From contig NZ_BNED01000005.1 in the NCBI RefSeq assembly GCF_016755875.1, positions 4,602,001-4,666,000 on the forward strand: 64,000 nt of DNA. Direction: 5' to 3'. Positions 45,825 through 53,828 of the stretch are shown here, in pieces. Under the pieces are notes generated by a model. That model was not told where the DNA came from. It saw only the letters and a program-made list of their open reading frames with translations, and did no database searches. Source of the stretch: Streptomyces spororaveus. GTDB taxonomy: Bacteria; Actinomycetota; Actinomycetes; Streptomycetales; Streptomycetaceae. The position numbers and the translations under genes are program-made. Within the stretch, counting starts at the first letter, position 1. The number at the start of each line of letters is the position of its first letter.

Positions 45825-47027
45825 TCAGGCCGAGCCGAGGGTCCGCAGGGCCCGGGAGGCGATCTCGCGGCCGATCGGGAGCGAAGCGGTCGCGGCGGGC
45901 GAGGGCGCGTTGAGGACGTGGACCGTGCGCGGGGCGTCGCGGATCAGGAAGTCGTCCACCAGGGTGCCGTCGCGCAGCACGGCCTGGGCCCGGACCCCGG
46001 CCGCGGCCGGCCGGAGGTCCGCGGCCGTGACGGCCGGCAGCAGGCGCCGTACCGCCCGGGTGAAGGCCTGCTTCGACAGCGAGCGGTGGATCTCGCCCGT
46101 CCCGTACCGCCAGTGCCGCGCGGCCATCCGCCAGGATCCCGGCCAGGCGAGCTCGTCCGCGATGTCCCGGGGCCGCACGGTCGACCAGCCGTACCCCTCG
46201 CGGGCCAGCGCGGGCACCGCGTTGGGGCCGACATGGACACCGCCGCCGATGCCCCGGGTCAGGTGCACCCCGAGGAAGGGGAACGCCGGGTCGGGCACCG
46301 GGTACACCAGGCCCCGAACCAGGTCCGGCCGCGCGAGGTCGTAGTACTCACCGCGGAAGGGGATGATCCGCATACCCGGGTCGTCGCCGGCGAGGCGGGC
46401 GATCCGGTCGCACTGGAGGCCCGCGCAGTTCACCAGCACCCGCGCCCTGACCACCAGGCCGGACGTGGTGCGCACGGCCACCGCGGACGCGCGCCGGGAG
46501 ATCAGGTCCACCGCGCCGCCGTAGACGATCTCCGCGCCCGAGGACTCCGCGAGCTGGGCGCTCACCCGGCCGTAGTCGACGATCCCGGTGCTGCCGACGT
46601 GGATCGCCGCCAGCCCCCGCACCTCCGGTTCGTACTCCGTGATCTGCGCCGGGCCGAGCTCGCGCACCGGAATGCCGTTCTCCCGGCCGCGCTGGACCAG
46701 GGCGTGCAGCCGCGGCAGCTCCTCCCGCTCCGTGGCGACGATCAGCTTGCCCGTCACCTCGTGCGCGATGCCGTGCTCCGCGCAGAACTTGACCATCTCG
46801 GCAGCCCCGCTCACCGCGAAGCGCGCCTTCAGGGAACCCGGGCGGTAGTAGATCCCGCTGTGGATCACCCCGCTGTTGCGGCCCGTCTGGTGCCGGGCCG
46901 GGCCGGGCTCCTTCTCCAGGACCACGACCCTGGTCCCCGGAGCCATGCGCGCCACGGCATGCGCCGTCGACAGGCCGACGATTCCGCCGCCGATCACCAG
47001 CACATCGCAGTCCACGCCGCCACCCAC
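45825..47027 (-). CDS. lhgO: L-2-hydroxyglutarate oxidase (FAD-dependent)
   Basis: 400 residues. The FAD-binding N-terminus is CDVLVIGGGIVGLSTAHAVA, followed by the LhgO signature HQTGRNSGVIHSGIYYRPGS. The mid-region RGEYYDLARPDLVRGLVYPVPDP also fits LhgO. It oxidises L-2-hydroxyglutarate, a side product of metabolism, to 2-oxoglutarate. GTG at 47027 is set by GGGAGG seven bases upstream. Same strand as the NsdA-like gene before it, with a 107-base gap. Confidence 0.92.
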   Translation of the reverse strand: MGGGVDCDVLVIGGGIVGLSTAHAVARMAPGTRVVVLEKEPGPARHQTGRNSGVIHSGIYYRPGSLKARFAVSGAAEMVKFCAEHGIAHEVTGKLIVATEREELPRLHALVQRGRENGIPVRELGPAQITEYEPEVRGLAAIHVGSTGIVDYGRVSAQLAESSGAEIVYGGAVDLISRRASAVAVRTTSGLVVRARVLVNCAGLQCDRIARLAGDDPGMRIIPFRGEYYDLARPDLVRGLVYPVPDPAFPFLGVHLTRGIGGGVHVGPNAVPALAREGYGWSTVRPRDIADELAWPGSWRMAARHWRYGTGEIHRSLSKQAFTRAVRRLLPAVTAADLRPAAAGVRAQAVLRDGTLVDDFLIRDAPRTVHVLNAPSPAATASLPIGREIASRALRTLGSA

Positions 47028-47134
47028 GCTGACACCTCCCACCCCTGCATACTGCACCCCGGCACCGACAACGCGGCCACGCGGCCCCCGGAAGACCGGT
47101 CCCGCGCCGGCGCCACTCCCGCGCCGGCGCACTT

Positions 47135-48985
47135 CTACGCCGGCGTCACCAACAGCGGCCGGGCCCGCTCCCGCAGCTCCGCCACACGTGGCTCGTCCCC
47201 GTACGGTTCCAGGCGGTGCAGCAGGTCCCGTACGTATTCGGTCGTCCGCGCCGAGGAGATCCTCCCCGCCACCTCCACCGCCCGGGTGCCCGCCGCGCAC
47301 GCCGCGTCGAGATTGCCCGACTCCAGCTCGGCGACCGCGCTCACCACCAGCCGCAGCCCGTGCGACCGTACGTACTCCTCGGTGGGCCGGGACAGGGCCT
47401 GCTCCGTGAAGCGCCGTACCTGCCGGGGCAGTTTCAGGTCCCGGTAGCATTCTGCGGCATCCGCCGCGAAACGGTCGTACGAGTAGAAACCCAGCCAAGT
47501 CGGATCCGGATCGCCCTCCCGGGACCGCTCCAGCCAGCCCTCCGCCGCTCGCAGCGCCGTCCCGGCGGCCGTCGAATCGCCCGCCTTCGCGTGCGCCCGC
47601 GCCTCGACCAGCCGGAAGAAGCTCATGGTGCGGGCGGTGGCCAGGCCGCGGTTGCGCTCGACGGCCGCCTGCGCGAGGTCGACGCCCTCGTCGGGGAAGT
47701 CCCGGTAGGTCGCCTGCAGGGACATCGAGGCCAGGACGTAGCCGCCGAGCGGTACGTCCGCGGCCGCGCGGGCGAGGCGCAGCGCCTGGATGTAGTAGCG
47801 CTGGGCCGCCTCCTGCTGGCCGGTGTCGAAGGCCATCCACCCGGCCAGCCGGGTCAGTTCGGCGGTCGCGCCGAACAGCGCGCGGCCCACCTCGTCCGTG
47901 TAGGAGCCGAGCAGCAGCGGCGCCGCGTCCACCCGCAGGCACTCGGGGACCATCGACGAACGCCAGTCCCCGCCGCCGTACTTGGAGTCCCAGCGGCGCG
48001 CGTCCTCGGCGGCCTCGCGCAGCTTGGACACGTCGCTGTGACCCACGCGCTGGCCGTGGTCGCGCGGCGTTTCGGGTAAGGGCTGGGCGGGCACAACGGT
48101 GGACGGCGGGCCCGTCGCCGGTCCCGTCATCGGTCCGGAACCCGGGCCTGCCATCGGCCCGGCCAGACCTGTCATCGGGCCGGTCGTGCGGCCGTCCGGG
48201 AAGGACCGGGGACCTGGTGCCGTCGCCTCGCGCGCCGGCCCGTCGTGAGCCGAGGGGGTCGCTGATACGGGGCTCTGGACCATGGAGTGCCGCGCCGCGG
48301 GGTCGAGCGGAGCGGAGATGCCTGCCGTCGGGCCGCCGGTGGCCGGCGTGCCGGCCGTCGGGGTGCCGGTGGCCGGGCTGCCGGTCGTCGTCGGGCCTTC
48401 GGCCGTCATGGCGTCGGACACCGCGGCGCCGGGTGCCGGTGTGCCGGGTGCCGGGCCGTCGGCAGGTGCCGGTGCGGCGGTCGCGGGGTGCGCGGTCCGG
48501 CTGCCCGCCGGTTCCCGGGCCACCGAGCTGTCGGCGGGAGATATCAGCCAGCGCGAGGCGGGCGTCGCGTACGCCGCCACCGAGAACGAGCCCGCGAGCG
48601 ACTGCCAGATCCCGCCGCCACCGCGGCGCCCGGCGAGGTCGAGCCGGTAGAGGTCGGTGGCCGACCGCACCGCCGCCCCGACGTCGCGCGGGAAGGCGAG
48701 ACCGACCTCGGGCGCGGGGTCCGCGTCGGCCAGCCCGATCTCGTGCAGCGGTACCGGCCGCCCCAGCTTCGCGCCGATGGCGGCGGCGATCAGATGCGGG
48801 GCGGCGCCCTGGGGCACCATCCCCTTCGACACCCACCGGGCCACCGAGGTCTTGTCGTACCGAAGCGTCAGGCCGCGCTGTGCGCCGAGGTCGTTGACCC
48901 GCCGGGCCAGCCCGGCGTTGCTGATGCCCGCGAGGGCGAGGACGGCGCCGAGCTTCTCATTGGGCTCGCGGAGCTCCCTGGACAT
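47135..48985 (-). CDS. HTH/TPR-like developmental regulator (NsdA-like)
   Basis: 616 residues. The N-terminal 80 residues resemble a helix-turn-helix ([35 protein letters not shown]). A long disordered linker (about 150-320) is made of [18 protein letters not shown] repeats. The C-terminal half is helical and TPR-like ([48 protein letters not shown]), as in NsdA and related Streptomyces proteins that restrain sporulation and antibiotic production. Assignment rests on recall, not a search. ATG at 48985 follows GAGGGG. It has a good promoter and diverges from the asparagine-synthetase-like gene. Confidence 0.85.
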   Translation of the reverse strand: MSRELREPNEKLGAVLALAGISNAGLARRVNDLGAQRGLTLRYDKTSVARWVSKGMVPQGAAPHLIAAAIGAKLGRPVPLHEIGLADADPAPEVGLAFPRDVGAAVRSATDLYRLDLAGRRGGGGIWQSLAGSFSVAAYATPASRWLISPADSSVAREPAGSRTAHPATAAPAPADGPAPGTPAPGAAVSDAMTAEGPTTTGSPATGTPTAGTPATGGPTAGISAPLDPAARHSMVQSPVSATPSAHDGPAREATAPGPRSFPDGRTTGPMTGLAGPMAGPGSGPMTGPATGPPSTVVPAQPLPETPRDHGQRVGHSDVSKLREAAEDARRWDSKYGGGDWRSSMVPECLRVDAAPLLLGSYTDEVGRALFGATAELTRLAGWMAFDTGQQEAAQRYYIQALRLARAAADVPLGGYVLASMSLQATYRDFPDEGVDLAQAAVERNRGLATARTMSFFRLVEARAHAKAGDSTAAGTALRAAEGWLERSREGDPDPTWLGFYSYDRFAADAAECYRDLKLPRQVRRFTEQALSRPTEEYVRSHGLRLVVSAVAELESGNLDAACAAGTRAVEVAGRISSARTTEYVRDLLHRLEPYGDEPRVAELRERARPLLVTPA

Positions 48986-49614
48986 GCGCCACCCCTCGTC
49001 ACACGCGGAACGCAGACGCCGCCGGGGCATAGGCGCCCGGCATTTCGTAAACCCAGCGTAGTTCCCCGCCTCCCAAGCGTTAAGGCCCTTACTTCCGTAT
49101 GGCGGGATTGTTGTCCGTTTGCACAGTCCGCCCCGGACCCGGAGCCGGGGCGCACGTGTCATCGCGTGCTCCGTCCGTGTGGCCGTGCGCCCGCCCGTGC
49201 GCTCTGGCCGGTCCCCGGACCCGGCGATTCGATGTGCGGTGCGTGGGTCGACCCGCTGCCTGACCGGGCGGGTCGGGGGATGCCGCTACCTCAATCCCCG
49301 CGGGTGGCGGAACGGTCCGGGGGGTGGCTTCCGCCTCCCGGACCGCGCCCCCGCGCCGGGAGCCGGCGGCCCGTGAGGGCTCTTCCGGCGGTCGAAGAAT
49401 GGCTGAAAGCGACCTATGGGGCGGTGGGAACGGAACGTCAAATACCGAGTTGCCGGGGCGTGTTCGTTTGCTTGTGCGCCCCCTTTAACCACTCTCGCAC
49501 GCCTGTCCCGTGGCAGCATGGACCCCGAGCCACCCGGGGTCCCGCGGTCGCGCCCTCAGCGCTGTCCGTGCTGTCTGTGCCCCGGTCATGTGCCCACGGG
49601 CTGGGGAGGCGGCG
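48986..49614. other. 629-base divergent region between regulator and Asn-synthetase-like gene
   Basis: Apart from the minus-strand promoter at 49055-49083, no gene is supported. An AT-richer patch at about 49395-49500 (including GAACGTCAAATACCGAG) may hold the promoter of the plus-strand gene but no clean hexamers were found. Confidence 0.5.
49055..49083 (-). promoter_or_regulatory. Promoter of the NsdA-like gene
   Basis: On the minus strand TTAACG (49078-49083), spacer 17, TACGCT (49055-49060), about 70 bases before the ATG. Both hexamers and the spacing fit a vegetative promoter. Confidence 0.65.
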
Positions 49615-51828
49615 GTGCGCTGGTTGGTGGGTTGGAGCAGTATCGCCGCGAGCTTCGGCACGGCCGGAAGGGTCTCCGCCCACGGCCCTGGCCAGGGCTC
49701 CGGCCACGGCTCCGGCCAGGGCGGATACGGCCACGGCGGCGCGCCCCTGCACGGCGGCCTCGCGGACGCCGCCCATCCGGACGACCCGAGCGTGGACGCG
49801 GAACGCACCGTCCACCCCGTCGGCGCGCAGCTCCTCTGGGGAGACCCCGACCCTCTCTGGGCCGTCGGTGACTGGCGCCCCGACGAGATCCGCACGCTCA
49901 CCGCCGATCCCGCCGACCCCTTCACCCGGCTCGCCGTCCTCGGCTGCTGCGGCGCCACCGACGCCGAACTGCGGCGCGCGCTCTACGCCGCCCGCGGCGG
50001 CGCGCTGCGCCACCTCACCCAGTGGTCCGGCAGCTACACCGCCGTCGTCCAGGCCGGCCGCCGCATCACCGTCGTCGGCGACCTCGCGGGCGCCCGGCCC
50101 GTCTTCTACACCCCCTGGGCCAGCGGCACGGCCTACGCCACCGCCGCCCTCCCGCTCGCCGACCTCATCGAGGCCCAGCTCGACATCGGCCACCTCGCCG
50201 CCCTGCTGGCCTGCCCGGACAGTCCCGAGGCACTGGGCGACGGCACACCGTACGCCGGGGTCCGGCGCATCCCGCCCGGGCACGCGCTCATCCTGCGCGA
50301 GGGCTCCCGCGAGATCACCGGCTACGAGCAGGTCGCCTCGCTTGCGGTGGCCGCCCCCGAGGCCGACGCCGAGCGCGCGGTGGAGGGCGTACGGGAAGCT
50401 TTGGTGGACGCGGTGCGCGCCCGGCTCACGGCTCCGCGGCATGCTCCCGACACCCTGCCGCCGTACGATCCCGGCCCCGTGCCCGGAATGGGCCCCGCCG
50501 ACCGGCGTGCCGCCCGGGGCGCCCCGGCCCCCGGGGTGGGCGCCGACCTCTCCGGCGGCAGCGCCTCAGCGACGCTGGCGCTGCTGGCGGCCGGCCTGCC
50601 GGGGGCGCCGGGCAGCCTGCTGAGTCCCGCCGGGGCGCGGCTGCTGGCCGTCACCTTCAACGACCTGGCCACCCCGCAGGGGCGCGAGGCCGAACTCGAA
50701 CGGGCCCGGGCCATCGCGGCCGACCCGCGCCTGCACCACGTCGTGGTGGCCGCCGCCGCGGAAGCCCTCCCGTACGCCGAACTCGACGGCCCGCTCACCG
50801 ACGAACCCGGGCCCTCGCTGGTCTTCGCCGCCCGCGAGCGGCGGCGGCTGGCCGCCGGTTCCGCCGACCACTTCACCGGCCACGGCGCCCGCCAGGTCCT
50901 CGACGCCCACCCGGCCCGCATGGCCGACCTCCTGATGGACCGCCGGCGACGGCACCTGCTGCGCCCGGTGGCCGCGCTGGCCCGGTCGGCCTCCGCCTCC
51001 GGAGCCTCCGGGGAGTCCCTGCTGGTCCCGCTCACCGTGTACTCGGCGGCCCGGAGACTTGCCCGTACGACGTACCGCGCGGGCATGGAGGCCGCCGCGG
51101 CCCGGCTCCGCGAGGGCGGGGTCCCCGAGAGATCCTCCGGCCCGGTGGACGCTTCCCTCGCCGCCCTGACCTGGTCCCGCCCGGGGCCGGCGGCGGGCTG
51201 GCTCACGGGGGAGGCACTGGCGGAAGTATCGATCCGCCTGACGGTCGCGGCCGGCCGCCCGCCGCTGTCGCTGCGGCCGGGGGAGGCCCGGGCCCGTTCG
51301 CTGCTCGCCCGCCACGCCGCCGACCACCGGGTCTTCGAGCAGGCCGTGGAGGTCCGCAGCCAGCGGCTGCACGCCCCGTTCCTGGACAACCAGGTCGTAC
51401 GGGCCGCCCGCGCCCTGCCGGAGTCCCTGCGGGTCCAGCCCGGAGCCCGGGCCGCGATCCTGCGCAGCGTCCTGTCCTCGGCGGGGGTGCGGGAGTTCCC
51501 GCCGGGCTGGGGTGCCACGGACCGCGTGCCGAACGAGACGGCGACCCGGCTGGGGCTGCGCGCCGCACTGAGCGGGCTGCTCGACCTGTTCGCGTCGCCG
51601 CTGCTCGCGGACGCCGGGCTGATCGAGGCCCGGGTCGTGCGCCAGGCCCTGCTCGACGCGGCGGACGGCCGCCCGGTCCCGCTGGACGGGCTGGCGGAAC
51701 TGGTCTCGATGGAGCTGTGGCTCGGCCGCCTGCTGGCCCGGCGCGGCACCTGCTGGACGGGTACCTCCGCGGCACGGCGCCGGGCGGTGCCGGAGGGAGT
51801 CCCCGTGCACCGCCCGGCGCTGTCCTGA
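49615..51828 (+). CDS. Asparagine-synthetase/lasso-cyclase-like protein
   Basis: 737 residues. The layout is that of asparagine synthetase and lasso-peptide cyclases: an N-terminal glutaminase-like domain and a C-terminal synthetase domain. The N-terminus (MRWLVGWSS) has no Cys2, so no glutaminase activity. YAGVRRIPPGHALIL near 215 resembles lasso cyclases. The PP-loop reads SGGSAS at 313-318 in place of SGGxDS, and TGHGAR near 421-426 replaces the usual GxGGD/GEGADE, so ATP use may be altered or lost. No precursor peptide, leader peptidase or RRE gene lies nearby. GTG at 49615 follows GGGGAGG by five bases. Conserved in Streptomyces (recall); role unknown. Confidence 0.85.
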   Translation: MRWLVGWSSIAASFGTAGRVSAHGPGQGSGHGSGQGGYGHGGAPLHGGLADAAHPDDPSVDAERTVHPVGAQLLWGDPDPLWAVGDWRPDEIRTLTADPADPFTRLAVLGCCGATDAELRRALYAARGGALRHLTQWSGSYTAVVQAGRRITVVGDLAGARPVFYTPWASGTAYATAALPLADLIEAQLDIGHLAALLACPDSPEALGDGTPYAGVRRIPPGHALILREGSREITGYEQVASLAVAAPEADAERAVEGVREALVDAVRARLTAPRHAPDTLPPYDPGPVPGMGPADRRAARGAPAPGVGADLSGGSASATLALLAAGLPGAPGSLLSPAGARLLAVTFNDLATPQGREAELERARAIAADPRLHHVVVAAAAEALPYAELDGPLTDEPGPSLVFAARERRRLAAGSADHFTGHGARQVLDAHPARMADLLMDRRRRHLLRPVAALARSASASGASGESLLVPLTVYSAARRLARTTYRAGMEAAAARLREGGVPERSSGPVDASLAALTWSRPGPAAGWLTGEALAEVSIRLTVAAGRPPLSLRPGEARARSLLARHAADHRVFEQAVEVRSQRLHAPFLDNQVVRAARALPESLRVQPGARAAILRSVLSSAGVREFPPGWGATDRVPNETATRLGLRAALSGLLDLFASPLLADAGLIEARVVRQALLDAADGRPVPLDGLAELVSMELWLGRLLARRGTCWTGTSAARRRAVPEGVPVHRPALS

Positions 51829-51852
51829 CGTCCCGGGTCCGACGGATGCGGC

Positions 51853-53145
51853 TCAGACGGTGAGGACCAGAGCGGTCGCGATCGCCGGGCCGAAGGCCCC
51901 GCCCAGCTGGTAGCAGAGGGCGAACAGGCCGATGGCCGTGGGGCGCTGGGCGTCGGGGGCGCTCGACGCGGCGTGCATCGACAGCACGGCGTTGGCTCCG
52001 GTCGCCGCGAAGACCCCGCCCATGGTGGCGACGAGCAGCAGCGGGCCCCAGCTCGCGAACACCGCGATCGCCGCGGCCGCCGCGCCGACCCCGATCAGCA
52101 CCGCGCGGACGGCGGCCCGGCTCATGCGCGCCGAGGCCGCGGCCAGCAGCCAGGAGAGGGCGGATCCGGTGAGCAGCGCCACGAGCTGACCGGTGCCCGC
52201 GGTGGCGACGTCCCAGCCCGCCCGGTCGGTGAGCAGCCGGGGTACGGAGAACAGCAGGGTGAAGTACGAGCCCGAGAGTGCGAGCGCGAGTAGTGCGGAG
52301 CCGAGGAAGAGCGGCTTGCGGATCAGCGCGGCCGGGACGAATCCGTCGGGGCGCCGGCGTACGTGGAGCGCGAGCAGGGCGGCGGCCAGGACCGCAGAGC
52401 CGAGGGCGGCGGCCGGCGTGCGGGGCAGCAGGACCAGTGCGGTGGCGAGCGCGGTCAGCAGGGCCGCGCCGCGGGCGTCGAACCCGCCCTGCGGGGTGGC
52501 CGCCGGAGCCTTCGCGTACCGGCTCACCGCGGGTACCGCGAGGATCGCGATGACGGATACGGAGAGCGAGAGCCGCCACGAGACGGCCTGCGAGAGCTGG
52601 GCGCCGAGCAGCGGGCCGGACGCGCCGAGGATGCCGAATCCCGCGCTGATCACACCCATCCGGCGGGCTGAGCCGGCCAGGCTCATGGCGACCGCCGCCA
52701 GACCGGCACCGCCGGCGGCCTGCGTGGCCCGCCCGGCGAGGGTGAGCGGCAGCCAGGGGGACGCGGCGACGAGGAGGGTGCCGACGACGAGGAGGGCACC
52801 GGCCAGACGGAGCGCCGCGCGCAGGCCCCGGCGGCGCAGCAGTCCGGCCAGCAGGGGGGTGCCGACGGCCATGGCCCAGGCGTAGGAGGCGACGAGCCAG
52901 CCGGCGGTCGAGGTGCTCACCCCGAGGGAGCGGGCCATGTCCGGAAGGATCAGCACGGGGGCGTTGGCCCCGGCGGCCAGGGGCGTGGCCAACAGCGCCA
53001 GCCACAGGACGGGAACGGGGCCGCCCCGGGCGCGGGTTCCGGCGCGGAGCCGGGCGGGCTTCGGGTGAACGCCGGTGGTCCCGGTGGTGCCGGTGGTGCC
53101 GGTGGTGGTCGTGATGTCGGCGGTGGTGGCCGTGGTGGTGGTCAT
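51853..53145 (-). CDS. MFS transporter (drug-efflux type)
   Basis: 430 residues, about twelve membrane segments. GWLVASYAWAMAVGTPLLAGLLRRRGLRAAL is the conserved MFS loop 2-3 region, as in DHA1 efflux pumps. The first 30 residues are a Thr/Gly repeat (TTGTTGTTG) outside the fold. It diverges from a marR gene across two perfect palindromes, so it is probably repressed by that protein and induced by the exported compound. Confidence 0.93.
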   Translation of the reverse strand: MTTTTATTADITTTTGTTGTTGTTGVHPKPARLRAGTRARGGPVPVLWLALLATPLAAGANAPVLILPDMARSLGVSTSTAGWLVASYAWAMAVGTPLLAGLLRRRGLRAALRLAGALLVVGTLLVAASPWLPLTLAGRATQAAGGAGLAAVAMSLAGSARRMGVISAGFGILGASGPLLGAQLSQAVSWRLSLSVSVIAILAVPAVSRYAKAPAATPQGGFDARGAALLTALATALVLLPRTPAAALGSAVLAAALLALHVRRRPDGFVPAALIRKPLFLGSALLALALSGSYFTLLFSVPRLLTDRAGWDVATAGTGQLVALLTGSALSWLLAAASARMSRAAVRAVLIGVGAAAAAIAVFASWGPLLLVATMGGVFAATGANAVLSMHAASSAPDAQRPTAIGLFALCYQLGGAFGPAIATALVLTV

Positions 53146-53181
53146 GGGTGGCGCCCGCTCCGATCCATCTCAATGCTCAGA

Positions 53182-53197
53182 ATCTCAACGTTGAGAT
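53182..53197. promoter_or_regulatory. MarR operator 1
   Basis: ATCTCAACGTTGAGAT, a perfect 16-base palindrome 37 bases upstream of the MFS gene. Near-copies lie at about 53168 (TCTCAATGCTCAGA) and 53213 (TCTCAACGTCAAG). Confidence 0.85.
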
Positions 53198-53227
53198 AAA
53201 AACACGCAGGCCTCTCAACGTCAAGTG

Positions 53228-53241
53228 TCTCAACGTTGAGA
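53228..53241. promoter_or_regulatory. MarR operator 2
   Basis: TCTCAACGTTGAGA, the same perfect palindrome, centred 45 bases from operator 1 and 47 bases upstream of the marR ATG. The pair suits control of both divergent genes. Confidence 0.85.
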
Positions 53242-53287
53242 TATCCTGGCGGGGGTGCGAGGGACGCGAACGATGGAGGAACAGCGC

Positions 53288-53794
53288 ATGAGCGACGCAG
53301 TGGACGCGATCGTCGGCCAGTGGACGGCGGAGCGCCCGGATCTGGCGGCCGGTCTGTGGCCGGTCGAGGTGGTGGCCCGCATCCAGCGGATGAACCGCGT
53401 CATCGACAAGCATCTGAAGGCCTTCGCCGCCGAGCACGACCTGGAGGTGGGCGAGCTCGACATCCTCTTCACCCTCTGCCGCTCCGGCCCCCCGTACGCG
53501 CTGACCGCCGGCGCCCTCATCCCGGCCGCCATGGTCACCTCCGGCGCGATCACCAACCGCATCGACCGTATGGAGGCCAAGGGCCTGGTCGAGCGGGTGA
53601 GGGACGGCCAGGACCGCCGTACGGTGCGGATCCGGCTGACCGAACGGAGCCTCGCACTGACGGAGTCGATGATCACGGAGCACTTGAGCGGCTACGCCGA
53701 GCTGCTCGCCCCGCTGGACCCCGCGACCTGCGCCACGGTCGCCCAGGCCCTGCGCACGCTCCTGGAGGACAACGGGGACACCTCGATCACCTGA
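53288..53794 (+). CDS. MarR-family transcriptional regulator
   Basis: 168 residues. Winged helix-turn-helix: LEVGELDILFTLCRSG, then TAGALIPAAMVTSGAITNRIDRMEAKGLVERV, and the wing RDGQDRRTVRIRLTE. Such proteins bind palindromes as dimers and release on ligand binding. ATG at 53288 is fixed by GGAGGA seven bases upstream. It probably represses itself and the divergent MFS gene through the TCTCAACGTTGAGA sites. The AfsR-like gene begins 34 bases after its stop. Confidence 0.95.
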   Translation: MSDAVDAIVGQWTAERPDLAAGLWPVEVVARIQRMNRVIDKHLKAFAAEHDLEVGELDILFTLCRSGPPYALTAGALIPAAMVTSGAITNRIDRMEAKGLVERVRDGQDRRTVRIRLTERSLALTESMITEHLSGYAELLAPLDPATCATVAQALRTLLEDNGDTSIT

Positions 53795-53828
53795 GACCCG
53801 GCCGGAGCCGCCGCCACCCCAACGGGCC

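Noticed and set aside
49615..51828. Lasso peptide biosynthetic cluster
   Set aside because: Only a cyclase-like protein is present; no precursor, leader peptidase or RRE protein was seen in the flanking sequence.
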